64,000 bases of DNA, from NCBI GenBank assembly GCA_009823395.1, contig CM020510.1, positions 7,218,773 to 7,282,772 on the forward strand. Direction: 5' to 3'. Origin of the DNA: Thamnaconus septentrionalis. Its lineage: Eukaryota > Chordata > Actinopteri > Tetraodontiformes > Monacanthidae. Positions 47,916 to 61,689 of the stretch are shown one piece after another. A program made the position numbers and the translations under genes. The notes beneath the pieces are model-generated. The model searched no databases and had not been told where the DNA came from. It was given only the letters and a program-made list of their open reading frames with translations. Position 1 is the stretch's first letter. Every line of letters begins with the position of its first letter.

Positions 47916-50163
47916 TTTATGGACATCATTAATGTAGTAAGAGTTGACGGTGGTCTTAAATGAATGACAAACAGTTCACATCAGTATCCCAGTGCACATC
48001 CAATATCACAGGTTTTTTGTGATTCTGATACTTTCAGCGTTCCTGCATTATTTAACTAATAGAGCTTTACTGTCTGGTAAAAGTCATTTAAATAATCAAG
48101 ATACGCTTGATCTATTCTGACATTCTCCAAAACAGCTTTTCTTGCTTTTCTACCTTAGCTCCTCATTTTCCAGCTTAAATTGTCTTGCAGCATGCGACAT
48201 GTCCACACACACGCACACACACAAACACACACACACACGCACGTAGTGTATGCGATTAAATGTGGGACAAATGATGTGAACACGATGTGAACTCAGAGCC
48301 CAGACTGAGACTGTCGCGCAGCTTGCTGGAGCGTGAACTGCTGTGCCTGGCTAAACTCCGCCCATCCGGGTGCAATACCAAGATCTGTGTGTCCTCCTTT
48401 TTCCTCAGTTCGATCCAACAGCATGACAGTTTCAAGAAAAAAAAAATCACAGCACATATCTAACTGTACGTTTTATTACTTCTTTTTGCACCATAACTCA
48501 CATAGTATTTCTCCAGTATATTTCATCTTTTTCCTGTCAAGCAAGGAAAGAATGTTTAACACGAGTGTAAAAGTCTGCGACTTGAGTAGAAGCTCATGCT
48601 GAAACTTGTGGATAGCTGTGTATTTATAGAGGCAGGAGGTGAGTCTCTGATGAGTCACTGCGACTTCCTAAAGAACACACTGCGGGTCAAGTGCAACACA
48701 CAGTTGTGGTGGCCAACATGCAGCGTAGTGCGGCCAACTTGGAGCAGTCGCACAACAGATGCGGCATACATACAATCGCTGTGTCAGTACGTTCATGCGG
48801 ATCTGTTCCACGAAGACGAGTCATGACTCGCTGGCCGTCAGGAGAGAAGGAAGCCTTGAACTGTAGCTGCCAGGCTAAACTAGTGAAAAAAACAAAAATC
48901 TGCTAGCATGTGATTGAGAGGTTCGCCCAATCACTCTCCAAATTTTTCCTTCCCTTTGAAAAGTCTCACTGTTGGCTCTTCACCAGATGGACTGTGAGAT
49001 AAATCCCAAACGATTCAGGAAACGTTCCATCTGGTGAGTTAGATTATTTTATTTATTTTTTTCTTATTCTTCGGCTGTAAATCTTACAAAACAAAACAAT
49101 CCGGCATTCTAGGCGTCTGTCTCATTGTTTTCTGTCACACGGAGGACAAGATAAGACCGACATCCATCACTCTGGCTCGGGATAAAAATAAAACACGATG
49201 CTGAATCACGGGAACAATGGAGAACAATAGAGCGGTTCGCCCGTCGGCTGTCTGAGCCGCCGAGTTTGACGGCTACGTAGTACGGCGTTTCCATGGTAAA
49301 AATCTTTGTAGGTTGTCAAATTCTGTTCAAGCTGCCCGTCACTCTCTGCTTTTGCTCATTGGCGGGTCCCCAGAAAACTGCACGCCTTAACATTGGCGGG
49401 AGATAGATGCGCTCTTCCCAGCGCTTGCCAAACCTCGCCGGTCTGGCAACGACTGCATCAGAAAAGTAGGATAATAAAAGTATAAAAATTTTAAAGCAGC
49501 AATTAGCACCCGCGTAAAAAATTGCTAAGCATCGCCAAACTTTGTCGGGAAGTCACGCTCAAGGTTCAAAATCCTCACCGGCACCTCTGCAATGCGTTCT
49601 CTGGCACAGGAAGCTGCAACTTTTTCAACAAGTCTGTTTCCAGAGCTGGAATCAGCAGCCGTCAGAGTCGAGTGGACGCAAAAAAAAGTTTGGCACCGGC
49701 GCTGTCTGAGCAACGGGTCTGATGTCGGTCCAGAGGAGGAAGCGGCGATCAATCAATTAATCAGCCACGTGCAGCATTATAGCTGAGCAGGGCAGAGAAG
49801 GTGAAAGCTTTCGTAAATAGGCTTCAGAGCGTAATTGTTATTCAGCGAGTGACGAGTGTGCGAGTGCAATAAAAACAACTCCGCGATTCCGACGAGGCAA
49901 ACCGCTCCTGTCAGCCCAGCCTGCTTTTGCAGTGAGCAGATTTTGCAGAGGCGAAAAAAAAAAGAAAATCTCATGGCGTCGAGGCCACGGGAAGAAAGTG
50001 ACTCACAAGATCTTCGCAGAGGAAGTTTTCAGTGTAACAAACACTTAAATAGGACACCTGCGGCGGCTTAATCAGCTTACTGTAATGCAAAGTGAGACGG
50101 GCAGGAAACCGTGACGGGGTTTACCTCACTAAAAGCGTCTCATTCTCGAAAGCCGCCTGATTG
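47916..50163. other. Intergenic
   Basis: No gene recognised; a short ACAC run with GCAC interruptions lies at 48206-48242. Confidence 0.5.
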
Positions 50164-50165
50164 TT

Positions 50166-50196
<31 letters not shown>

Positions 50197-50246
50197 GCGT
50201 GTGCGTGTGCGCGTGTGCGCGCGTGCGTGCGTGTGTGTGTGTGTGG
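50164..50246 (+). repeat. (GT)n with GC interruptions
   Basis: A GT repeat with periodic GC substitutions toward its 3' half. Confidence 0.93.
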
Positions 50247-50949
50247 GCGCGCTCATGCATAAAGGTGCAACAAGTTGGTATGTTTGTGTGGACAAAACCA
50301 GCTCTGCCAAAAACAACCACACAGTTACTCTACATCTGTTCGGAATAGCATCCAGTGTAAAACTTTTTTTCTTTTTTTTTTTGTTGTTTCCATGATCGGG
50401 GCCCTGTGAGCATTATGTCATCTGCCTGTGTCATCATCAGTACCGTCTGTTGTGTTGCACGTCTGGGCACATTGCACGTTGACTCCCAAGTCTGGGACTC
50501 TCTGTCTTCACGGAGGTGCTGCAGCTCCATGCCAGTGAAGTGGCTAGTAACTGGTTGTGAAGGAGAGCGCTGGCTGGGTGGGCGGCTGGGTGGGCGGGCG
50601 GACGGGGTGTCTCGGTAGGAGGAAGGGAAAATGTGGGTCAACGCAGTCAAAGCCCGATCACATGTTCCAGTCAGCTGGAATCTCGCCTCTGGCCCTGACC
50701 GGAGAGTTATGTAAGAGGTTATTGATCTGTGAGAGTCGTGTTGAGAAACTGGGAGTAGGTGGCGGCTGGTTGGGGGGGTTGAGGCCTCTCACTGGACCAT
50801 CTGTTGAATTATTTTTTTTTTTGGTCTGGTGTGTCACTGGAAGCAGCCGGGACTGTCTTATTCCTGGAGGTGCTAACAGCGACTAATCTCATTCGCGAGA
50901 GACATCAGCGGTTCCATACCGTACCAATTTTCAGATATTCATTTCTGAT

Positions 50950-51540
50950 CCTGCGTTCCAGTGGAACAGCTTCGCTTGAATAATTATCCACCCAAAATAA
51001 ATGTATAGATCTCCTGAAAAACGGCATATTTAGCCATCTGTTTACAGCCCGCTGCAAAAATGCCAAGTCAAAATAAGAACTGGATGCAGTAGTGCCGCTC
51101 TACTGGTTTTACCCAGTGGTCTTACGTGGTATTGCAGAAAAAAAGTGGGCTTAATTTTTTTCTAATAATTTTCTAAAGGCCAGAAAATCCTCTGAGAGGA
51201 AATAGCGTAACGACACTGGCTTCCTAGAGCTGTGTCTCGGCTCGCTCTGATTGGCTAATGCATTCTGATGTATCACGTGAGTTACAGAGGCATGATGGGA
51301 AGTGACACTACTGCGCATGCTCTATTTTTTTCTCTTACTCTGAAGGAATCAAGACCTTTGAAACTGTTTTCTATTTGTGGTTGAAACTGATGCTTTATTG
51401 GTTTAAATTGTGTGACCGGAAAAATATGAAGGCGGTCTCAAAGGGCAGAGCACAACACTAGGCTGATGAGGGTGTGGCCAGTTACCTGAGAGCGATATAG
51501 GTGCCCTTCGTGACATCAAAAAAGGGGCTAAATTTCCAAG
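50950..51540 (-). mobile_element. Decayed TTAAAGG-type MITE, minus orientation
   Basis: In reverse order to the full copy it shows AGCCATCTGTTTACAGCC (about 51032), GAAACTGATGC (51383) and GTTACCTGAGAGCGATATAG with GTGCCCTTCGTGACATC (51481-51518). Much of the middle has changed beyond recognition. Confidence 0.5.
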
Positions 51541-51729
51541 ATAGTTTTTAGCACACACTTTCTGCAAAGCAGAGTAATGCAAAAATGATAAGAGTGACAT
51601 TACTCATAGGATTTAGACACATCATTCCTAGAAAACACTTGTACAGTGAATTCTGCATTGCGTAGGACCCTGAGAATGAGATGAAGAGCTGGAGGATGCT
51701 GATGTGGTGTGAACCACGGAGCCTCATGT

Positions 51730-52260
51730 AGCGGCAGAGCGCCGAGGAGCGACCTGTCAGCTCCGATAGCCGCGGCCACGTCTTCTCTCAAAGTTTCCCT
51801 ATCGCAGTGATGTCATTATTTTTCACTGGCCGGGGCGCCGCCGGCCCGTCGCCGCCAATTAGCTTCAAGCGGCCTCGGCCATCGCCTCTTATAAAAGGGA
51901 GTCCGTCCCGGGAAGCCGTCATCATCATCATTAGCAGTTCCAAGCGGCGGGGCAAATCAGGGTGTTTGGAACGGAACGCCGGCTGGATCAGACAGTCTGA
52001 GGATAACGTGTTCCGTTTTCTGCGAGCGGAGGCTAATCATATCAGTAAGCAGGCCTTGGCCCCCGCGTGTGGCAACCGAGATAAACCTGTTCTCTGGGAA
52101 TTCGGGCATGACCGCACGCGGCCGCCGCTGCCGCCGCCACCGCGGCCTCCTCTTTGCGCTCACATGCATAGGGAGGGATCAGAGTCCGCCGCCCTAATGT
52201 GGATCACGGCGGGTAATGAGTCGGGGAATGACATAACAGCGGCACACAGACCGCAGCCAG
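51730..52260. promoter_or_regulatory. CpG-rich orphan block with TATA box
   Basis: A GC- and CpG-rich island of about 0.5 kb in AT-rich surroundings. It has a TATAAAAG box at 51890-51897 (plus strand), a TGATGTCA CRE-like site near 51809, and several TAAT cores (CCAATTAGC, GGCTAATCAT). An open frame of 200 codons runs through it (51807-52409), but the peptide has no recognisable domain and the openness follows from the GC content. It could be an unannotated promoter or a developmental enhancer. Confidence 0.35.
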
Positions 52261-53550
52261 CAACCTTTTACCCACTGACAAAAAGAAAAAAAATTCTTCC
52301 TGCGACACCTGCAGTTCAAGGGTTCAGTGTCAGCTGTGACCACACGTTAAAAAAAATCCCTTCATTTAATCCCCGGCCACAGTTATCCGAGGGGAAAAAA
52401 GAAGCTTGATTGGCTTCACAGCCACAACAACACACTTATGAAACAGCTGGACGTTAGAACACATGGATCGATGAGGAAACAGCTGATTCCCCCTCCCCCT
52501 GCCCCATTTCTTTTTCTCCTCAGCTGTGAAGAAAGGCTGGATTTCGCTCTGAGGGCTCAGGGTTCAAGTGGAAACATTTCCTTGGGCAAACAAGCTCGAC
52601 GTGGCCGAGTGTCGAAAACAAGGTGCAGCGGTGACAGTTCACTGACAGCAGAGCGGGACAAGGACAACTGACGAGCGCGGCGCCAACACGAGAGCGCAAA
52701 GTCTAATCATCCAGCAGCAGACCTCTGTCTTTATCTACTGTAGTCATTATTGCTATGATAATGATCATTATTAATATCATTGTTATTGTCATGCGCACTG
52801 CCCCTATATTCACCATGTAGCAATAATAGTTGCCAACATATTAGATTTGCGCTTTATAGTGCGACAAAGAAATAATAATAAGAATCAGCTTCATTTCATG
52901 GTCGTACTATTTACAGAAACAGACAACATAAATGAACCTGACTACCTTGAATTCAAAGATTCATTTGTGTCCAAACCTAAAGGCTGCACAGCTGTGAGGC
53001 AGTGGTAGTGTCAATTTTTGAGAATTTTCCCCCCTTTTTTTTCTGCCAATTTGAAGCCTGAGTCTGTGGCCACTCCCTCCCCCCAAAAAGGCACGTTTGA
53101 TCACGCGAGCACAAGTGAGATCACGCTGAGAGATTTGTGGAATCACTACTGTGGAATCTCTGAAGACAAACTGCAAGTGTGAGTGAGTTCTGCTGCTGCT
53201 CCTGCTCAAATTTGTGTCTGGAGAAATGTGCTGACAACTACTGCGATTATTTATGTGCTTAAAATGCAACAAAAGTATGAAGGTGGTTAGAAGTTGCTCA
53301 GCTTTTACTGCCATTTGTTTCTCTCTTTTTTTGTACTTTGTCTTGTGTAGATGGTTTCCAACATCGTGTGCTACTTTGCAATTGACGATGCGTTTAAACT
53401 TGCTTTGATTTATACAGAGATAAAAAAAAGAGTCCCTCGGCCATTATAAATCACTGAACATTTTCCAATGGTTTTGCAGCCCTCCAGTTGTCTCCTGTGC
53501 ACAGAAACAACTGACTTCTGCAAAATTTACACCAAACTTCTTTATTCTAG

Positions 53551-54039
53551 TTGAATAAAGTAGAATTCAAAAAAGAGAATCACTACAAATTAAGACTTGT
53601 TTTGAGTTACATTTTACAAGGTAGCACAATTTTCTCAAAATCCCAGGTAGGTGTCCATCAGTTCCAATATCTAAAGCATGTTTTTTCTTTTAAGTCAAAT
53701 GCTAAAATAACAGTTTTATTGAATTACAAGTACATTTTTTATTTTTTTTTTTGCACTTTGCACTTTGCACAAGCATACGATGATCTCGCTGGTGTTGTTT
53801 TGGCTTTCATACTAACCCGGCAACTGGGAGTTTCCACTGCAGATCTGACTGTTCAACTCAGTGTTGCTGTGCAGAGAAAGGGCAGGAAGGACCAGATTAG
53901 GATGCGGGCCATTCGATCTATAGAAGTCGCGTCTATGCGAAATGTGGTGGATGATCGAGCTGAGTTCATATCATACAAAGGGGACAGGCGTTTGAAACAG
54001 AGACTGTATCAGGAGCCACTTCCTCCAGAGAATGACTGA
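53551..54039 (+). other. Open frame of unknown nature (possible terminal exon)
   Basis: The frame is open for 162 codons. The part after about 53772 reads as a helix-rich, charged peptide (starting AYDDLAGVVLAFILTRQLGV and ending RLYQEPLPPEND). It is preceded by a T-rich tract and a CAAG acceptor-like site, as for a last exon. I do not recognise the protein, no partner exon was found, and chance frames of this length are expected in 64 kb. The upstream third is AT-rich and unlikely to be coding. Confidence 0.2.
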
Positions 54040-55729
54040 AAATACAAATCAGGTCAAGACCGAACTTTTTAACAGCGGAGAGTCTGCCTATCGAATCATT
54101 GTACAGCTGCTAATCGCAGACAAGCAGTCTGATTGGCGTCTGTCTGATCACCCGGAGACATGATTGGCTTGAGTGGATTGTGGCAAAGTCACAGGTTGAA
54201 GTCTCCCAACTTCCAAGACTTCCAAGTCCAAAAGCGGACAAAAGAAATTCGAAATTTGTGTCTATTTGTGTCACTGACCCACCGCCACAACTGCACGGCA
54301 GGCAACCTCATTGACACTGAAAGGAAAGTGGCAGATTTTTCAGATTTAATGGTCGGTTTATTATAACTAATAGTTGTATTGATTCATCAGTGTTAGGGGA
54401 TGAGTTCTTCAGTCCCTGATGCTTTTATCCAGCACATCTTCAATGACAATGTGGATTTCATAAGAATTAAACTGAGAACTTAGTGTTCAGTGAGTCTTTT
54501 GTACTTCCACTATTTCTTCTCACGCTGCGTTGGGACACAGCTACGGGTTTATGCAATATGTTCAGTGTCCAAATCACAGCGTCCAAAGCGTTTGGAGGCA
54601 GCGGTGACTGTGTGACTGTGAGGACGCGCCCAAAACACCCGGTGACCCCGACCACGAGCCACATTCTCAGCGTCTTCGAGTACACAGCTCCTTGGAAAAG
54701 CAGACTGAAGCCGTTAGTAATGCACCTAAACCGCAAATGTGTTTTGCATTTCGACCACAGACAATGCTCCCACGCGCCCAGGGTCGTTACTGGGGCTTGT
54801 AGTGTAAACCGACTTTTTCCAGTCGCTAACAAACAACAGAAGGAGACTATGAGGGCAGAGAGAGTCGACAGATAGAGTGCGAAGCGAAAAGGAAAGGCCC
54901 TTCGGACAGGGTGCGACAGCAGCAGCGTGCAGCTCCTGCCCTCCGAGGCCGTGACTTCTGAGGGTTTGAGCTGCACTGCACCAGTTTTCTGCTGACAGCG
55001 CGTTGACTGAGTGCAAAGTTCAGAGTTCAAACCAGGGCAACCAGGTTAGCCTATTGACTCGGGCAAACTCTGACTGACAGATAGAGAGCTCCCCCGACAC
55101 TGCACTTTACTCCCTTTGCCTCCCTGTCACTATTAGATCACGCTTTCCTAATTTGCTCTGCACCATCAATGAATCAAAGTTTTTTTTTTTTTTTTTTAAT
55201 TTCATCCATAGTTTCCTCAACTTTAATAGCAATCCGTTTTGCAGGGTTATTTTGATAGAATCCTTAAAGACTGTGTTAAGAGAAAGAAAGAGAGAGAGGG
55301 CCATTGTGAAAAATCTTGTGGTGTCTATTGGTGGCAAATCAAATTGCAGACAAAGTTAATGTTAAAGATGTTTTCTGATGTCCGGCTTGATCTCACATCT
55401 TTCTTGTATGATCGGTGACATCTAGAAACCTTGAACAGGTCCACCGTACAGATTACTGCAGAGACATGGCTGGACAATGTAAGTGACATATTGTGCAACC
55501 AGGACATTTGACCAGTGGACCTGTTCTTTATCTAGGTATGACTGATTATTATCAACAGTTGACAAATAACTGCATAACAGGACTTTTTTTTTTTTACTAA
55601 CTTAATCAAACTAGATGACCTTGTATGTATTCTATTTCCATTTTACCCCCATAGAGCCATTGGAACATTAACCACTGGCCCAGATTACAGTCAACAGAAC
55701 ACACACATAAATACAAATGTCTAGTACAA

Positions 55730-55925
55730 CAGTATATTGAGCCCTCTGTTTACAGCCTGATGCAAATAAAAAAAAATGCCTGTGTTTAATCTTCCTGATA
55801 GCTGATACTTTGCCGGAAAGGGACAAGAACAATGCAATTTCTCCTGCAGTGGGTGTGGTCACCAACCTGGGGGAGGTTTCGGCATCCTCAAGGGCCGATT
55901 CCAGGAACTGCACATTTTAGCACAC
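55730..55925 (-). mobile_element. Decayed TTAAAGG-type MITE fragment, minus orientation
   Basis: Carries GAGCCCTCTGTTTACAGCCT and GTGTGGTCACCAACCTGGGG, the reverse of the family's internal module. Both ends are lost. Confidence 0.5.
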
Positions 55926-58900
55926 ATCAGTCATTATTGTCAGACAGCATCGGTCCTTAAACAGAACCTCTAAGGACCTTTAACAATACCACCGCTTGCA
56001 CCCTTTTAAAGGGCCATGCAGGGACCTCGTAGCTCCTAAAGCGTCATCAAGCAAATCAGTGCATTTTGATGCCATGCAACCGTGCATTTAATTCCCCTGC
56101 AACAAACCCACAGTATATCTTAAGTGTCAACGCCTCGTCACGCTAACCAGCAGCCTCACAAGCAGAACAATCTGGGCCACATTTTTTTTCAGGATCCATG
56201 CGCACGAAGGAGGGAGTGAACACTTGGCCTAATTCCTAAGGTGTGTGTTTTTCCCTTCCCCCCACCGTTCAGCCTCTTCCGAGATCTGGCCCTTTAAATC
56301 GCTGCAAAGTGTCATGTCACACGCACACAACTTTGCTGAGTCATTGTGTTCAGAAGTGCTTTCATAACCTCCACCCAGCAGGGCTTCCCATTGGCTTCGC
56401 TCTCCACACAGCACTTGGTGGTTGGCTGCCAGCACTACTAATCAGTTTCTCTCCCGTCTGAGGCATTTCTTAAAGTGACAGAGGTTTCCCCCCACAGTGA
56501 GGGAGCTATGCCCCAAAGTGAGGGTTTCTGGGAGAGTGTCTGGACCTCAGAGTGGGGTTCCGATATGGAGGGAGGTGGTGCGGAAAACAGATGTGAGTGA
56601 GGAGAAAGAAGCGTTGTGGGAAGTCTTGACGACTAAAACAAGCTAGCGTGCGATTTCCCTGATCGGACTGTTGGGGCTGGAAGTGGTGAAAAGGAGGAGG
56701 AGAAGGAGTCAACAATCAGGAGGGATTGTTTTGTGACGTGGGGATGTTGTCATCTAACAATAAAAGAGAAAGGACATTGAGTTCTGCTGGTTCTGAGTAA
56801 TTTGACTAAGTTATATAAAACTAAAAGGTTGAAATTACTTTGTTGTGCACTTGGACGCACATTAGAATTATTTATACGCGGGTAGGAATTAATCACTCAC
56901 ACAGAGCTTCGTCAAAGCGGCCATCAGTGCAGAAAAATGAGTCATCAGCTGTTTGTTCGCTCTGTGTTCAGACGCTCGATTGTTTCAGAGAGCAGCTCAG
57001 GTGTTTGTTATGTTTACAAAATATCAGCAATGGATGTGTTGATAAAATTGGAATGAGGAAAAGATTTTTGTCCCCTCACATTTCCAGGAAGCAACAGAAT
57101 TTCTGACCTGGACTGGCTTGAAGGTGTGAGCGATCCGTTCATCTATTTCCACTTTGGTCCACACATCACTGGACTGGTTCTAGTGCAACCTGTTCAGTTA
57201 CTCCCGCTCACTCTCCTCCTGGGTCTCCAACTTTTCTCACTTTCTTAATCCCATAAAACTGCATTAGTTTTGAGGGAATTGCAGGTTGCCCTTCACTCAG
57301 CTTTGGGTCAAAGCACCCATTTGCTCAGTCCTGCGGTTTGGAGGATTCAAAGGTAACTGAAAATAGATCCACAACCAAGTCCAAACCAGCCATTCTCTGG
57401 TATTTTGTGTCTCTGTCATCTTGCTTCATTTTTCTAGTGTGCTTTCCCTTTTTTTCACAACGTCTGGAATGAGCAGCTTTTTTTTTTTTTTTTGAAACAC
57501 ATTGTCCCCGAGTGTTCAGGGATGCGCTCTGGTAATATCCTCTGCAGTCTGGCGGTGGTGAACCCTCTGACTCATGGCTCTGGGCTCTCAATTTCATCTG
57601 CGGATAGTCAGTCACACTCACTCCGAGCAGAAAGTCCCGAACCTGTTATAGCACAGATTGTGACCGTGCCGCGTATTTCTCTGTTCTGCGGCTGCATTCA
57701 GAGGGCCATTACCCGGCTAGAATGGTTTCCAGATTGCTCTGTGTCTGGTGGAGGTGCTGGTTCTGTCTCAAAATCTGTTTAAGAGGTGGGTGGTAGGGTG
57801 CGGGGGGTTCTGAGCTGTACAATCGAGAATGCATCAGAGAGAGGAGGAGAAATTAAAGGAGATCAGGAGAGAGTGGAAAAGAGCTTTGACGGACATCAAC
57901 GTGTTGTCAAGGAAGCAAAGCCTGATGTGCGTGCATGCCTTTCTGCAGGAAGAGGCAGCATGTGTGCAAAAAAGTACTTTGATTTATGAAGCAGACCTCC
58001 TGAGCCTCCTCAAAAACAGCACAGTCACTCTGATTGAGCTGTTAAGTTGAGACAAGGCGCCACACTTCCAATGAGTGCAAGTGTGAAATCTCAACAATGG
58101 ACGTACAAAGCTGCGGGCCGAGTGGTTTTTCAGCTGGTTGTGCTGTGACGTAACCAGTCCATGTCCCTGGAGGAGAGCGAGGCAGCAGCTCTGGCCAGGC
58201 TTTACCGTGAGACAAACAGGAAGCCGGTGCAGGCCGCAGCGTGGAAACAGCTCTGTGTTGTTGTTGTTTTTATCACCACGACATTACAGCGTTTCCTCAT
58301 TTCAAGATGTAGCAAAGAACAGAAGCCTTCTCTCTTATCCCGACTGTGATCAGCATATTAGTATTTATGCAACACTTATTTCACCAATGGGAAGAGCAGT
58401 CGGACTCTCATCAGCTGGCTGATCTGCCTGTGAGAGAACCCAGTTGGTCCACTTATAGTCCACATTGTGAGAGAAAGAAGATTTTGTCCAATTGCGTTCA
58501 GGTTGGATTTCCTTGAAAACATGTTCATGTCATTCTATAACAAATTCAGTGGTTTAGCAAAATGCTCCGCCTGGCAATCAAATTCAAAGAAAATCTCAAA
58601 ATTATACCCTCATGTGTTACATCGGCACCACTAAATTCTAATGTGATTCCAAAAACAAAGCTGACACCGATCATGTTGCTGTTTGACACTGTGATTTGTC
58701 ACCTTGTGACCTTTTTATTTTTTTACCTGGAATAAGCAGCTGTCAGAAACTCATCATTCTGAATTTTCAAGGTAAATAAAATTTCCTTTTTTTAGGTCAG
58801 GATACATTTAACTATACTCATGTCCATACTAGTCCATACTTTGCAAGTGCACTTGATAGTTCCAGAGAAACTGAGGGGAAAAATGCATAAGAGAAAGCTC

Positions 58901-59943
58901 CATTCCTTCACCTGGATTTGGTCCAGATTCAGGGTGGATCCCCTGTCCTGCCTCGCGGCAGAGTTTCAGGAAGTCACTTCAGTTTTCTACCTCCTTTTGC
59001 TCAAGTTTTACTGACAGTCAAAGGGCAGGTTGGCAGCGAGACAGCTCTCAGTTCAAAACCATCTTGGTCTGACATAATTAAAGCGCAGTAAAAGTTTTTT
59101 ATTGTCATTATTAAGAGGTGGGACATTGTGTTCCTGAAGCTGAGCAAATCTTCAAGCTACCACCAAAAGACAGCTGGCTGAGTAAGACAAGACCTGACTG
59201 ATGTTCAAAAGTAAAATAATGTTGCCATTTGAACAAAAAAACACACTTAAATTTGAGCCACTCGGCGCAAACTCGTTCACCCCCGTCTGGGGAGGGGACG
59301 TTTGGTGGAGATATAGTCATTACCTGCACACATACCAGCCCTAATTGGCAGGTAGCTACCTCGATGTGTTTACTCAGGATTGCAGGGAGGGTTCCTCATT
59401 GGATGGCCTGTGTCAGTTTAACATCCCTGAAAAATAAATGAAAGGCTCACCCTGCGCCGGAATCTTCACGTCAACAGAGACAAAGGAATGGATCGGAGGG
59501 GCTGAAAAAAGAAAAAAAAAAAATCTCCTGCTGAGAATTACAGTAGAGGCGTGTGTGAGTGTGGAGAGGGGTGGAGGGGGCGCCTTGAACGCAGTGTGCC
59601 TGTGGCTTAATTCCTGCCGCGCTTTCTGAATGCATCACCATAAATTGAGGCGCGGAGCAGAAGCTGCGTCACTGTGCTGAGGTGGCACCGCTCGTTCAGG
59701 AGAGATATTTCTCAACAAACACGGGCGGAGGGGGGCAGTGGGGGAGGGAGGAGGGTTACAGGTTGTTGCTCCCTCTCCGACCTGCGTAACCGCCTTTGTT
59801 CGAAATGGGCGTTGCGTAAACCACATTTGTTTGACTTCCCGCCCTGTGACGTTAGCACGCAGCCGTGCGACGTCCTCGCGAAACAGATGCGTGTACGGGC
59901 AGGCAGGCAGGCTGGGGAAGGCAGATGATTCTCCGCCTCCATC

Positions 59944-60397
59944 TTAAAGGTCCCGCGTTGTGCGCTCTGCCGGTGGTTTTTAATCTATAACGTGCATCTC
60001 TCCAGCCTCGAGGCAGAGAAGCTCTGAAGGAATGAGTAAAATACGTCCTTTTTTCCCCTTTCTGTTAGCTCCCCTCTTGTATAACGTGTTAAAAAAACAC
60101 CCATGTCCCCTTGTGATGTCACAAGGCGCACCTCTCCCAGGTTAGTGACAACCCCCCCCCTACCTCCAGTCAGGTGTCGCCCTTTGTTTTGTCCATCTCC
60201 AAAACTGTGGAAGGTCAAAATCAGGTACAGGTTTTAGCAGCTAACTCTACTTCAGCGGGCTATAAACAAAAGGCTAAAATATCCAGATTTTTGGAAATCA
60301 ACAGAGGGCATTGGATAATCACTCCTGTGAGGCTGCGACACTGGACTTTCGGATGAAAAGTAGATATCTCAAAATGGTGATAATATGAGCCCTTTAA
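59944..60397 (+). mobile_element. TTAAAGG-ended MITE (T2/Kolobok-like), full copy
   Basis: The copy starts TTAAAGGTCCC and ends GAGCCCTTTAA, giving matching termini with TTAA at both ends. This fits the TTAA target and TTAAAGGRR ends known for T2-type MITEs of the Kolobok superfamily. The interior has landmark segments shared with the other copies: TTGTGATGTCACAAGG, CTCTCCCAGGTTAGTGAC, GTGGAAGGTC and AGGCTAAAAT. Confidence 0.7.
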
Positions 60398-60759
60398 TGC
60401 TGTCATGGGGGGAAGAAAGTCAATCAGGGTCACCTTTGTTCGTCTAATGTCGACAGTGCGGTGGCTTGAGAGGACTTCAGGTGTCTTCAATTATGCAGCC
60501 CCGGGCCACTATCTGTCATGATCAAGGAGCCTCTGCTGTCTCTCAGGGACAAAGCTGCTGTTCGCGTTTTCATGTCACCTCCCGCCGTCTTCTGAACATG
60601 CGTGGACGGCAGCAGGACTAGTCGCTGGAACAAAGATCTCACACAAATGCAAATGTGCACATCGATATGAATTAAATCCAGTGGCCAGGAGACAAAACCT
60701 TCATGACTCCACTCCAGTCTTTGAAGGCAGGAAGGACACTGCAGATATTACTCTGCGGG

Positions 60760-61019
60760 AAGTCGCAATTGCTCATCCGGGGTTTCAATTTGTTCTCCTC
60801 ACCGACGCACAGGAATGTACCGTCTGCTATAAGAGCAAAACTCAATGCTAAAACAGCTGCTTGGGATGTTTTTTGTCGCCTTGCAAAACATGTGGAAGCC
60901 ACTGCAGCGTCAGTTTTAGTAGGAAGATAAAACTCAGTGTTCCTGCTGGAGGCTGTAAACAGAGGGCTGAAATTTTTTATTGTTGTTGTTGATTGTTTAC
61001 TGAAAAAGGGACCTTTAAA
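60760..61019 (+). mobile_element. Decayed TTAAAGG-type MITE, right half
   Basis: Contains AACATGTGGAAGCCACTGCA, GTCAGTTTTAGTAGGAAG and GGCTGTAAACAGAGGGCTGA, and ends in AAAGGGACCTTTAAA. It sits about 0.4 kb after the full copy in the same orientation. Confidence 0.5.
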
Positions 61020-61689
61020 TACAGACTTCAAGGGCCTGTATTGCCAAACCTGATGCTAAATGCGGGTGCTGATTCAAAGATAAACTCAAACCTGTCAAAA
61101 ACACAGAGGAGACACCAGAAAGACGTGTCAAGGATTAAAAGGAGGTCAGCAATAGATACTAGTTCCAAAAGTGGAACTCGTATCAATCGCTGCCTTTTGC
61201 TCCTCATTGAAGAGACGTCCAACAGCTACAAGATGTGTGTGGGAAGCATTAACAACAGCATGTACCATATTATTGAGGGCCTGTTGGTGGTGACTGTGGG
61301 AGGGCGGAATATTTGGCGAGAAAAACTGGGGGTCAATACTCCCATTTGCAGCAAAAGGGGGCATTCCTGCATTTAATAAAAAAAAAAAAAAAACACTGAG
61401 TGCCTTATAGCCAAACTAGCGTCACTCAATGTAGCGATGAAATTGTAACATGCATATTCAGTGCGTTCACATGAATGTTGCCTCAGTAGCCAATGATATC
61501 GCCTCAAAACCCTCCGCTGCCACTTGTGTCTTTGATCGCTGACAGATCACACAAACCGCTAACCCGCTTCAGCCCCCAAAACCTGCAGCCCCAGAGGGTC
61601 GGTTTTATTAGAAAACAAACTATCTGTGTCACTCTCATTATATTGCATTTCATCTGTGGCCTGCTGTCTGAGGAGGAGAGAAAAAATAA

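Larger units (their letters stand above)
52261..59943. other. Intergenic, toward the right-edge promoter
   Basis: Apart from the doubtful frame at 53551-54039 and one MITE fragment, no gene or RNA is supportable. Short helical open frames at 57829-58050 and 58161-58349 have no recognised homology. Confidence 0.45.

Noticed and set aside
51807..52409. 200-codon open frame in the orphan CpG island
   Set aside because: Stops are rare in this GC-rich sequence; the peptide is low in complexity and unlike any known domain. Kept only as a regulatory candidate.
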